Shown here piece after piece: positions 1 through 11,566 of a DNA stretch of 64,000 bases; position 1 is the stretch's first letter, and each line of letters opens with the position of its first letter. The DNA comes from Wuchereria bancrofti (taxonomy: Eukaryota > Nematoda > Chromadorea > Rhabditida > Onchocercidae), in NCBI GenBank assembly GCA_005281725.1, contig SSBO01000012.1:11350266-11414265 (forward strand). The letters run 5' to 3'. Position numbers and translations under genes: made by a program. Below the pieces are notes generated by a model, which was not told where the DNA came from, searched no databases, and was given only the letters and a program-made list of their open reading frames with translations.

Positions 1-1
1 T

Positions 2-617
2 AATGCCCAAATATACGAGGAGCATGTTATCATAGATGAATTGCAAACATCATTCACCTTTATGGGAAATGAAAAGATAAAGAACACGACTTGTAATTTT
101 TCTAACCCTCATCTCATGAATGGAGATATAATCATCGATAAAGGAGTCGACCAATGGCAATCAAAAAATGCAATGAACTTCGATTCCAAGAATCAGTTAA
201 TTAATGCAGAACTAGAAATATTAGCTCAAAAACACGAACTTATCAACTTAAAGACTGATCTAGTAAGGACAGAGTCTCTCTGGACAGAATTAGATCAACA
301 AGGAGAAGAGTTAATTGAACAACTAACAGAACAACTTGAGAAGACTACTGAAACAATAGAAGAAGAGTTAGTAACCATAATAGCTCATTGGAAACTCATT
401 TCTATTAGTGTATTTAGTTCTGTAATTCTAATCATAGTAATTATTGTAGAACTAAAATTTAAACTAATTACTCTCATTTTTCATTTTTTAAGTGTCAAAA
501 AACCAATTCTAAGGGAACTCATTTCTAAGAAATTAGTCCAAATACCTCTAATGGAAAGGGGAATTCACCAATCCTATAATCAACCCATTACTTTATCTTA
601 TGTCCCAATCATCCATT
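2..617 (+). pseudogene. C-terminal part of an envelope-like protein of a BEL/Pao retrotransposon (5' end outside window)
   Basis: An open frame runs from base 2 without a stop and is broken by the N at 618. It encodes an Asn/Cys-containing ectodomain end, then a long Glu/Leu/Thr-rich amphipathic stretch (about 240-380, likely coiled coil). One strongly hydrophobic membrane segment follows (about 400-445, SVFSSVILIIVIIVEL), then a short basic cytoplasmic tail (KKLVQIPLMERG). Class-II-like or phlebovirus-type envelope genes are known downstream of pol in nematode BEL elements such as the Cer7/Tas type; placing this one there is inference. The link to BEL comes from the same tail being found next to an LTR on the minus strand at 3895-4068. 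Only the last ~200 residues are visible, so the fusion domain cannot be assessed. Confidence 0.6.
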
Positions 618-618
618 N
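618..618. other. Single-N assembly join
   Basis: One ambiguous base cuts the envelope frame exactly where it should continue to its end and into the 3' LTR. The sequence on the right (619 onward) is unrelated to the expected continuation seen at 3895-3920. This looks like a closed gap or scaffold join rather than a simple miscalled base. Confidence 0.6.
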
Positions 619-3575
619 ATGTGGATATTTGACCTCAACAAAGAGCCATTCTAAGCAGTATAGCAGGGCAATTTCTTTTTATGGATATTACAACGGATCG
701 ACGAATTGGGGGACAGTGGTCTTAGGACACTAACAGGACGACGCGTACATAGGATTTTAACTGATGAACGGATAACCCTTTGTCACAGACGGTGTAGCTG
801 GAAAGCGAGGAGAAGCAGTAAATGAGAATCTCTTTGTTCATAAATTAACCTCGCTTTACACACATTATATTGTATAAGATACATGAGAATTAAATGCATG
901 TAATAGACTATTGTAGCAAAGAGATATCTATCCTTAAACAAATCTCTTTTCTTCCCAAATTCACATTTTATGATCTTCAATCTCAATTAACTCCAACACC
1001 ATCTCTTAATTGCATTTAATCATTTTTTACAATTGTCCATTTAGAGTGTGGTTGGGGTTTCAGCTCTCTGGTAATGCTTGGCGTTTTATAACTGTGTAGC
1101 ATCCGTCCGATATGCATAATGCGCTATTACGATGTTGATTTGTTTTATGTTAAATAAAGGTTTAATTACCCAAGTTTGAGGTGCGGAAAAACAATCAGTC
1201 CGACCAGTTCTACTGAAAATACAACGTGAGCGACGAGAATAGACGTAAGAATAAATTAAAGTAGGAAACAATCATAAATAGATAATTGTCCCTTAACGAA
1301 AAGAAGGGAAAATTATTATAAATTTATATTTTTTTCCTACAGAGCCGAAAAAAGAACATACCCGCATGTAATCTCGTCTGTGTTCCGATAATATGTGCAA
1401 TAAATATTCCTGAAACAAATTTCATATGTCGAGAATTTTTAAATTTGGAAAAATTGTTGAAAGTTTTACTTCTTTAAACAAGTTTCATATTCTGACATCT
1501 ATTCCCAGTATAATTTTTCGCTGAATTTCTTTATATTCTCCTCAAAATTTGTCATTTTCCTCGAAATTTGTTAAACATTAATCAATTTAATACTGTCTAA
1601 TCATCCCACTTTATATATATAAAGAAATACTGAAATTACTTAGCATGACATTGAGTGTGAATAAATAAAAAAGAGACATTACTGCGTGACATTATCTGAA
1701 ATAAATTCTCAACTAATGCCACATAGGAAATGTGGTACAACTAATGTAATGCAACTAATATTCTTGATAACGTTATACTTCATATATACATTTCAAAAAA
1801 TAAACTTACTCAGCCCAAGTTTTGAAGTTGATAAGCAAAGCTATCGAGGCTTTTAACCAAAATTTTTTGACCATTTTTACGTTTGGTCACGTTTCCTGGC
1901 AAAACAGAATGAACAAGATTTTTATAGATTATCAAAAATAACTGGAAAATTAGTTAAGTTCACAAATAAATACATTTTTATTTTTCAACTTTCAAAATTC
2001 ATTCTGAAAAAACCTCATGGGTCTATCCCAAAAACACAGCGGCGATGATAACACAATTCATTATAAAATAATGCAAAAATAGAGATACGATAATACTATA
2101 ATGAAATTAAAATAATGGAAAAAATTCATAAAATTATAGGAAAAAAGTGTCATTGCAAAATGATAGTATTTCGACAACAGTGAATCATCAAATTGAAATA
2201 TCTTACCAATTTATACACGATTTGATAGTCAATACGATGAGCTAAGCAGATCAAAATTAATGAGTTTGATGTTTTTTCTAATATTTTTTATTAAAGAAAC
2301 AAAGTAATCCTACACACCATAACACTACAAATACACCTCACCTACTATTATCGTTTCATCAGTATGGGATGGTCCATTTGAAATTAAAAACCGGTTCAAG
2401 GCCGCTACCGGTGAACATTATTCACCAGCATGCTGTTTGCTGTTTTCACTCAGTTTTGGAGTGCATGCCATGATCTTCGTTGTCTGTGTTCATATCTAAC
2501 AAATTGCTGCCACCTGCGCACCGAGAAACTGCTGTCCAGAGCGGATATGTCACAGATCCTGATCTCATATTTTTACATCATTTACACCAATTATGCTTAT
2601 ATCATCCTTCAGCTTATTTTTCGAGAATCAATCGCAATATGATACATTCTCTTCCGAACTTAAGTTATAGGTTTTAACATTTGTCGTGTGAAATCGACTG
2701 CAGTAAGACAGTACTGAAAACAGATATAATAAAAATATAATCTGTTCAAATCTATTTTCGACAGTCAACCATGCAGATTTGCTTCCATGTGTATATTTTC
2801 GACAGTCAAGCAAATACATCTTCGAAATCTATACTGGAAAGACAAAGCAACATTTGATGCCAAATTTAACTTGAGTTGCGGTACTATAACTGCTTATTAT
2901 GTTATTTCCATTAAGAAACAATATTCGTGAAACGAACAATTTATATCGAAAACGAATATAATAATAAACACTCAAAACTTTTTTTGGACATGAAGACGTA
3001 GCACCAAAAATAGAAGAAAATGTTACGCTGAAACATTAAATAACATTCTCTAGGCTTATTTGCGCGGAAAATTTTGAGCACAAATAATCCTTACAGACTC
3101 GAAAATCTCAATTCAAAAGTTGCGGCTATTCGCCAAAGAGTAGATACTTAATATCTCAATAATATTTGTTTCCAGAGCTTATATATTTCAGTAGCTCATA
3201 TAAGTCGCACTACATGAAATGCGACAGGAAAATCTGTTTAACTCAGCTTAAATGACTATAATCTAAAATTGAAATGAAAAAAAGGAATGACTTGAAAAAA
3301 AAAAAGATTTGCACAAGTCATGGAATAGATTAAGTGGAAGCATGAATATTTAAAGCCATCAAAATCAAAATGCATCTAATACTCACCTAAAACAGCAAAT
3401 TTTCAAAATGTAAGCACAACAAGGCCACACAACTAAATATAAAAACAAATAAGGTAATAAAAAACTTGCTTATATCTGCGAGATCTTCAAATATCCACAT
3501 TAAATTGCATTTTTATTATCTGGTTGCCTGTCAGTTTGACTCCTTTGTTAGCGCCCTCCCTTGGTTCTTAGTTAC
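619..3575. other. No gene recognised
   Basis: About 3 kb of AT-rich sequence bounded by the assembly join and the first LTR. All open frames are short, lack splice context and have AT-driven composition. I see no domain, tRNA or structured repeat. A 13-nt match (in reverse) between 619-632 and about 3490-3502 next to the LTR is the only internal oddity. Confidence 0.5.
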
Positions 3576-3894
3576 TGTTGTGAAAGCTTTACGGACACCA
3601 ACGGCTCGTGGAGAAAGCGTTTATTTTATATCGCAAGGTTTATAAATGCTTAAAATGGGAGTGGTTTACATTAAACATAAAACAGCTGCTCATTTACATA
3701 AAGCTGTAAGCATCTAGTTACAGTATAAGCATTATAACAATGGAAGATTAGCATGTGTGAATCTCTTTAGATTTGAATAAAGATAACAAAAACGCATTGG
3801 AATTCGATGGGAATAAATCTAAGAATTATAAATGAGATGATTAATGAGTCATGGATGGAGGAAATTATTTTTAACTTTCGCGTCTTTCGCGACA
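3576..3894 (-). repeat. LTR copy 1 (3' LTR in minus orientation)
   Basis: This 319-bp LTR matches 4070-4409 along its length. It lacks a 17-nt block (TGAATAACCACGGCTTA in copy 2) and a 4-nt block near 3705, and differs by at least one substitution. The envelope frame from 3895-4068 reads seven codons into it and stops there. Confidence 0.8.
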
Positions 3895-4068
3895 TTCCGG
3901 AGCGAGGAGGTTTGATGGATTTAAGGAATGAATAATTGGGACATAAGATAAAGTAATGGGTTGATTATAGGATTGGTGAATTCCCCTTTCCATTAGAGGT
4001 ATTTGGACTAATTTCTTAGAAATGAGTTCCCTTCGAATTGGTTTTTTGACACTTAAAAAATGAAAAAT
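3895..4068 (-). pseudogene. Envelope-tail fragment of the BEL/Pao element
   Basis: On the minus strand this repeats the tail encoded at 475-617 on the plus strand, from the end of the membrane-proximal region through IPLMERGIHQSYNQPITL. It then adds the genuine C-terminal end, which runs into the LTR. One residue differs from the left copy (Arg for Leu after KKPI). The upstream part is cut off by the N at 4069. Confidence 0.75.
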
Positions 4069-4069
4069 N

Positions 4070-4409
4070 TGTTGTGAAAGCTTTACGGACACCAACGGCT
4101 CGTGGAGAAAGCGTTTATTTTTGAATAACCACGGCTTAATATCGCAAGGTTTATAAATGCTTAAAATGGGAGTGGTTTACATTAAACATAAAACAGCTGC
4201 TCATTTACATAAAGAAAGCTGTAAACATCTAGTTACAGTATAAGCATTATAACAATGGAAGATTAGCATGTGTGAATCTCTTTAGATTTGAATAAAGATA
4301 ACAAAAACGCATTGGAATTCGATGGGAATAAATCTAAGAATTATAAATGAGATGATTAATGAGTCATGGATGGAGGAAATTATTTTTAACTTTCGCGTCT
4401 TTCGCGACA
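4070..4409 (-). repeat. LTR copy 2 (5' LTR in minus orientation)
   Basis: This 340-bp copy of the LTR abuts the N at 4069. It is longer than copy 1 by two indels (17 and 4 nt). The divergence argues against a very recent insertion, or indicates that the two LTRs come from different copies. Confidence 0.8.
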
Positions 4410-5690
4410 TTAGCCAAATATTAACCATGTTACAAACTGTCAGAAAACTAAGGAATTTCAATAATTACGACTTGTTTACTTACAAGATTAAACATTTGAA
4501 CTTGCCTAGAAGTAGTTCAGCTTGTTCGAATCTAGCTAGACCTTGTTCTAACCCCCAGGTCATTCGTTTGTTGTGCCACTTTCGTCGTTTCTAAGATATA
4601 GTTTCTAACATTCAATTTTTAAGCTTTGCTCCCATATAAATAAAACAGCAGGAAAGCGGGTGGTAGGGAACACTTTGAAAATCATGAAACTAACAAATTG
4701 AAAAAAAAAAAGGATCGTTCAGGTTAGAGTGATCGTAATCCTCCCGCAAGCCTCCCAATTCATCATTTCTTTGTTTTCAATTTTGAGTTTCTTAGCATAT
4801 ATTTCGTTTCCATTTTAAGTCTAAAAGATGTCACATTTGTTTTCATTTTTCTAGGTTTAAAGAGAGAGAGAGAGAGGGGGGGGGGGGGATCTAAAAATGC
4901 AAATCTTCATTCACCCTAAAATTACTTTTAATTTTATATTTTTAAGGTAATCAAGAAGAAAATTATATGATTTAATGTAGCTTTAATTAAATGAATTTGC
5001 ATAAATATTGTGAATAACCAGCATATAATTAACTAGACAGCTGTCTTTCAAACTTGGAAAAGCTGTAAGGTCATTTTGTCCAAGCCGATAATTTGAGGAT
5101 TTTTTTAACACATCTTTTTCTTCCCTGAATTTTTATTTTATCAAGAAACTGATCAAGAAAACGTTACACTACGCTGTATCGAGCCAATTCTGGTCAAAAT
5201 TTTGTTCGTGATATTTTGTGGATCTGTGCTTTTCAAGATCAATATTTTATAACGAACGGTTTAGTTGTTTTTTTTTTTTGAACGAAAATATGTAAATATG
5301 CTATGTCGTAATGATGAAATTTAGCTGCAAAAAAGTTTAACACTGTGGAGAACGCTGCACCGAATCGCTTAAGTTTTATCACTTGATCTATCTTGCTAAA
5401 AAAACGGTTTAATCTTTAACAAAAGCGTTTTCCAAAATACACCACCAGCATTCACGTAAAACTCGACTCGAAATGTATTTATTTCCTTGTTGTTACAGTT
5501 TCCCATTGTTACTACTTGCAGAACTTTGTGTGGCATCTGCAGGTGGACGCAGTTTTGGTATATCCCATAATGCATGTACTACTTCGACTGCCGCTATCAT
5601 AATGATAATATTGTTTGCCGCTATCAAATATAACAGAATATTGTTTGAACAGTGACCGTCACTCAGAGCAACAAATATTCCAGAAGTCTG
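4410..5690. other. No gene recognised; purine microsatellite at 4861-4888
   Basis: The region has low coding potential. At 4861-4888 there is an (AG)n run followed directly by a poly-G tract of about 13. A short frame at 5473-5655 starts with a hydrophobic signal-like stretch but has no splice context or similarity I recognise. Confidence 0.5.
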
Positions 5691-6198
5691 TCACATATGT
5701 GTTTTTCTCCCTGTCCCTAATGGCAACATCACAAGACACTTCATAGTGCCAAATATTTCCCAGTGATAACCTTTTACTTCAGGTTGAATTTTGTTTAAAT
5801 ATCCTTGCAATGGAGAGTGCAAAGAAAAAGCTTCAACTGGCGTGCAGACATTTTCAGATGTGAATAGGCAGACAGAAGTATGAAGTGAAAGTACTGATCG
5901 ATATGAAGAGAGAAATTCCGGAGTATACCAATCTTTGCTCTTTACATCTGACAACGCTTTGGTTAAGACGTGTTCCCGAGACTACGACCTTTGCAAAAAA
6001 GGTCGATCTGTCCACAACTGCAATAATGTGAAGAGGAAACATTAGGAACACAAAGGTGCCATCATCTCCGGGGATGGGCAGAAAGGAACACATCACTTCG
6101 ATGGCACTCCACTGCCTCCCTTCTTTCTTCTCCTGTCCATCTTCTGCAAATTCTGCCACAGTGATCATCGCATTTTTTCCTCCACTCTTTTTCTTCAT
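5691..6198 (-). pseudogene. Possible coding remnant in two overlapping frames, function unknown
   Basis: On the minus strand a frame covering about 6198-5985 (WSAIEVMCSFLPIPGDDG then a hydrophobic FVFLMFPLHIIAVV segment) overlaps a second frame covering about 5975-5691 (KDWYTPEFLSSYRS ... KGYHWEIFGTMK), which ends at TGA. Composition in both is richer in W, G, P, H and D than chance AT-rich frames here. No plausible intron joins them; the switch near 5975 needs a one-base shift. This could be a decayed gene, a sequencing slip, or coincidence. I recognise no family. Confidence 0.25.
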
Positions 6199-9100
6199 CT
6201 CATTTCATTTGTCGGAAATTGTTTTGCCTTGCATCCCTCCGAGATTACTTTTTACAAATTGATCGGGTCATTTCCGGCACTGATAGGCATGACTCTTTTC
6301 TTCCTTGCTCCTACCTTTCTCATTAGCAAATTTCCATATCTGTCAATCGATTAAGTGATGTCACTAATTCCACCATATATACATATCATGCATACATACT
6401 GTGTATATGCTCATATTTACCAACACATTGTTCGGTGAATTGCTGTAGGAAAAGTCTGGAAGAACGTCGTGATGTTGTTTTCACTTGTCGACGTGCTCTT
6501 TCCTTCCTGTAACAATTTCTGGTGGATTCGCAAGTGACTCTTTAGTTCTGCGGCATAATTCGATAAGTGGTGAAGGGGTATTTGATTTTTATCCCATTAC
6601 AAACGTCCACACTTCCTATCGCTTTCGTCTACTGTACGGACGACTCAGTAAAGTGGTACCTTGAGCAGGTATTCAGATAGTGATGTCACTCAACAGGGAC
6701 ATCACGCATTACACTCATAACCAAGCGACACCTATGCTGCTATCACGTGAGACTACGACCTGTTGGGAAATGGTGTTGATTGATATTTGCTGTGATTCCA
6801 CTTTTATTTTCGATTTGTTTATGTAATATATGGAACATGTAAGACGACAGATCGATCCTATGCACTGATACGTCGGTATGACTCACAATGTTTGGACGAG
6901 ACTGCTCTCGAGATGAAGTTTCATCGATGCCAGCCTGGTGTTAACATGTGAAAACACTTCCTCCCACGTATGAGCCAACAGTTAGGGACGGGATTTAACG
7001 TCACCATTTTGCTGAAATGCATTGAGTGGTTTGTGTTCGATGTCGCCGTGCCTGCATGTAAGTTGGTGCGGCGATGTGTTGTGTCATTTTTCTTGTAGGA
7101 ACAGCAGTTATGTGGGCTTTAATTGGAAACTTTGTTTCAGTTTCAGCAGATAATTAATAAACCTGGTTAGTCGGATAGTAGACCCGATTTTGGCAGGTAC
7201 TGCAGCTTCTCCTCTCATCTAATCCAAGCTGGGAAAGCTTTCATTTTCTTCTTAGAAGGGCTCAGAGTGGGTTCATTCTCTAAATATTAGAAAGACAGAA
7301 TTTTTTCAAAGTCTCCATTGTGACATGTAACCGTGAAGGATTTTTATTCTATGACTTTTCTCACCCATTGATTTTAGAATTGTTTTTAGACCATAAAGCA
7401 ATTTTTGGCAAGCCTCATATTAGTTTGAAATTAATCAAAGGTGTTGGAAATGTAATCAACTGATTGTCTCAGTTTCTCTTCCGTAGGGTAATTTTTTTTT
7501 TCCTTCCCTCTCTTCCGTCCACCCTTTGCATTGCTTTATCACATCTTTTGCTGAGAGCAGTTGTCGATGTATGCGAACAAATTTCAAATTATTTTAGGGT
7601 GTCCGTTTGAAAACGGTTTGACTTTGTTGTACATTAAATCGCGATGATTTCAATGATAAGTTTTTGTCTAATTTGAATGCAGCCTTGTTTAGTTACTGGA
7701 TTTTTAACTAGACCCTATGGTATAAACTATCCATTTCTTCACGATTATCCTTGACTCGTAATAAACATAAAATTCGATGCAGATACATCCACCTTTCACC
7801 ATCCCTTTTATCCACTTTATTGCACAAAGAATGCTACTGCCAATTGTGTTACTTTACCATGCAAATGGTTTCATTTCAGGACTGACCCACGTCTTTGTTC
7901 AATTTGTTGTTGGTGTCTTTTGTTTGTTTTGTATTAATTGTAAAGCGTTTTCTTGATTTCCCGCTTTTCCGATCTGACCGTAAATTTATAATCAACAAAC
8001 GTATTGAATTTCTTCCGAGAAATAACGATTTATTATTTTTCAAATTTCTGTTTTGCACCGGATTTCTCATCGAATTAAATCTTATTCCTCGAATATTTAA
8101 CATTTTTTATCGCATATCATTTGTTTTGATTTTTTATTCTGGACACAACTGAATCTTTGATATTTGTTTATCTGCCTTTTGCTTGAAGTAAATTGTGAAA
8201 TAACGGACTACTGTTTTCGTACATAGCACATGTGCTTTGTTCGTCAAAAACTGTTCATCGACTCAATTTCTCCGTTGGAGTTCCATTATCCTTTTCTTAA
8301 CAGTTTCTTATTTCCCGGTTTTTTTTTCCATCAGGTGCACCGTAACGGCTCGATTAAAAATATTTCATAGCATGCAAAGAACATGCACGGAAGTTCTATG
8401 AAGTGCATGTTAGAAGTAAACACTGTTTTAAGATCCAGACCGAAAAGAAATTGGACGTCTATAACGAAAACATTTCCGGAATAACTGTGTTATAGTCAAA
8501 AAATGACTGCGCTTTTATCAATTTGAAGAAGTTAAAATATTGCTGCTTTTGATTAATTGTCATTCTGCACTGTAGCAAGCACGCTGAATCATTTTCATTG
8601 GTCATTTTATTTGTATTTATGATCGGAGGCCATAAATAAGCTTTCTTCAATAAATTGGAATGTCTGTGTGTATACGAACCTTCATTCCTTCCAACATTCA
8701 CTGTGTCGATTTCGACTTCACATTACTCTATCTTGCGATACTGAGCTATTGGTTTTTTACAACTCTGTTAACAGTACAAATGTATAGATGCATATGTACA
8801 ATGATGAAGGGAACAAGACAAATAGCCAATCAGATTTTAAAGTTACTGGAGAATTCAATTCGATTAAAAAACGGGTGATGGAAAAATTCATTGCATGTCA
8901 GTGGTAGAGAAATTCCTGCTTTCATTCAAATATTGATAAATAATGATTCGTCTGAGCTGGAGATTCGTTATCATCTGAAATGATTCTAAGACTGGTATTT
9001 TTTTCTTCTGTACATATTGTACTGACACTTTTAATAAAATTTCAACTTGGAAAAAGAGCAAATCTAAAGTGCTGTAGTCTCACTGTTAGAATAACACCCT

Positions 9101-11119
9101 ACTAAATTATGTCCCCTGTTTTTGCTGTAGAAATATGTTTATATATAATTTTTTTTCATGCTTTAAATTCACTCTTATCCTTCTCTTCCTAACTTTTTGC
9201 AGAGATTTATTTGAGTCAAACCACAGCTGCTTAGCTTCTAGAAAGAAGTTTTTTTTTTATTGTTCAAATTGCTAATTTGAACATAATATTTTCAATGAAT
9301 ACAACTTTTTCAACATCTCTGTATTTTTTTTGTTTCATAGGGAGTGATGGTTTTCAAGTTCTAAGTTTTAATTTTACTGCAGATGATTTAATGCTAAAAT
9401 AACACTCATTTCTGACTTTTGCATTTCTTTTATACTTTTGAAACAACTGAAAGCACAAATAGAGTTAAAGGGGAGAAACCTGTTTATATGGATGCAACGC
9501 TTTCTATTTTATTTTCTTTAATCATTCATTACAAATATTAAGTACCTTTATATATATCGTTCTGTCATATGGGATATCTAAATATATATTTCTTAAGTTT
9601 ATAGGATTAAGTTACATTAAGATTAAAATATTTCAGTTTTTCCGCTTATAGGTGAGTGTGGTAAGGCATATTTTTGATGTAGGATTGTTCACTTTCATGG
9701 AAGTGAGGTGAATGTAATTCTTAGAGAGCTAGTAAGGAAGGAATTGGGAAATCAGATTTGAAGTGCAAGCTAGTGTTGAAAAAAGAATTTTTCAAGGATG
9801 AGTGTTTTCTTGATCCTATGTCACCTCTCTTTTTATGATTTAGGAATCTGACGTCTATTTTAGGAATCATATTCTCGGAAGATTGTCAAGTGATTCTTGC
9901 TTACTTTTACTTTTGATTCGCATTCTTTACGTTGTATATCTCTTTTCTCCTGTATATTCATTAAGTACACTATTTCACTTGCTGTCCATTTACCACGATA
10001 AACTGCTGAATCTAGCAGTTGGTAATGATGCATAGAATTTCACTTTATACGTTTGAAAGGTCCTTTGGGACACGTATATGCCAGAACTTTTTTGCGTTTC
10101 TGGAGTCACTCATGACAATATTTTGGCTACATAATATTAAAAAAAAAATTTTTTTTTCATGTCATGGGACGTTTTTTTCCGGCTGGCTCTGTTTTATGAA
10201 GTCGTTTTACGTGTACTGCGTCGTTGAATTTTGCGTTTCCTCTATCTGGTCTGGGTTCTGGTGATACTATAACTGGGTCATCAAAATTTTTTTTACTGTT
10301 ATTCGTAAAATGCATTACGACAGTGTGAATTGCTGTTGAATTTTTAAAGTCATATATTTACTAGACGTTTATTTGCTAGATGTAACACTCGGACGACAAA
10401 CATTCTTTATGCTATTATCCACTGTATTTTAAATGAATTTATTGTTCTGAGACGATTCTAAACTTCAGTCAAGCTTTAGATAGCATAGACCAGGGATGAG
10501 CATTCCTTCTCTTTCTGAGAGCATAAAAAAGTATTAAGGCGAAAAAGAGAACTTGTAGAAAGTGACTCAACTTTCTAAAGTTGATTACTCATATTTGTCA
10601 AAAGCTTCATGAACACCAATCATTACCGCTTCGGGTTTTCGAGTTAGAATCGCTAAGATAGCAAATCGTTTCTAAGTCTAATGTCATTAGTTGAATATGT
10701 GAAACGTACACACACGTAGCATTTGCGACGAATTAACCACTGCAGTTAAACAAAATGTTTGCAAATTATTCAAACCATTAAAGCAAATGAAAATATTAAA
10801 GAACGATTGCGGCACTGAATAAAAGAGTAGTTAATTTCAACAAGCTCTGCAATGCGTTCCCAGAAACAAATACGCCATGTTGGCAAAGTACGCTCATTGA
10901 AAAATGCTGCTGCCGGAAAATGGAAAATATATCGAAAATGTCTGGAAGCCAGAAAAGCATGGTTGGTTATAATAAAAACAGCGGATATTTTTGTGCTTTC
11001 AGATTTCAAGTCTAAAATTAAATTTTCTCTCACTTTGAGAATCTATGTAATTAATTAGGTGGAAGTTCATAGTTGATTTTTAGCAGTTAGGAATAAACTA
11101 TTTTATGCTCGTATTTCAG
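6199..11119. other. No gene supported
   Basis: About 4.9 kb of T-rich sequence with many short frames but no exon-like blocks in consistent phase. A frame at 10852-11058 (basic N-terminus, RSQKQIRHVGKVRSLKNAA) is the most coding-like item and lies just upstream of the first exon candidates of the next gene, but I could not connect it by phase. Confidence 0.4.
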
Positions 11120-11566
11120 GCAAAACAATGCAATTCTCACGGGGCATCAACATTCCAGGTAATTTTTTAATGTTTGCACATAATTTTCTGCAGATGATTT
11201 TTCTTTAACTGTGCTCGGTTCGATATATTCATAATTCCTAGAAAATGATAAAGTGATATCTAAACTATTATATTTACATTCATAGTAATTTTTGTTTATG
11301 AAGCAATTAAGAGTAGAACTTGTTTTTTGGAGGAAGATAGAAATATCCTTCGATTTCTTTTTTTGCCGGGATAGCAATATTTTATAGAAACTACAGCAGA
11401 AATATCTCCTGCAGCTTGGACAGTTATCCTCGTTGCACGATATATGAACATACAGTCTATGCTTGTTTTCTCCAGATTATACAATTCTTTCCTTGTCCAT
11501 CTTTTTAAAATGACACGAAACAGAATTTATTGAGTAAGTCATTTACTGATACAATAGTATTTGTAG

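Larger units (their letters stand above)
3576..4409 (-). mobile_element. BEL/Pao LTR retrotransposon reduced to two LTRs plus an envelope tail
   Basis: Two copies of one sequence lie in the same orientation at 3576-3894 and 4070-4409. Read on the minus strand both begin TGTCGCGAAAG and end CTTTCACAACA, that is TG...CA, as LTRs do. Between them is only the envelope tail (3895-4068) abutting an N. On the minus strand the order is 5' LTR (4409-4070), gap, envelope end, 3' LTR (3894-3576). The internal gag-pol part is therefore absent, through real deletion or assembly collapse. No clean target-site duplication is seen; a TTAG lies close to both outer edges. Confidence 0.75.

Noticed and set aside
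4500..4560. GTTCGAATCT resembling a tRNA T-loop
   Set aside because: No matching acceptor stem, D-loop or A-box could be folded around it.
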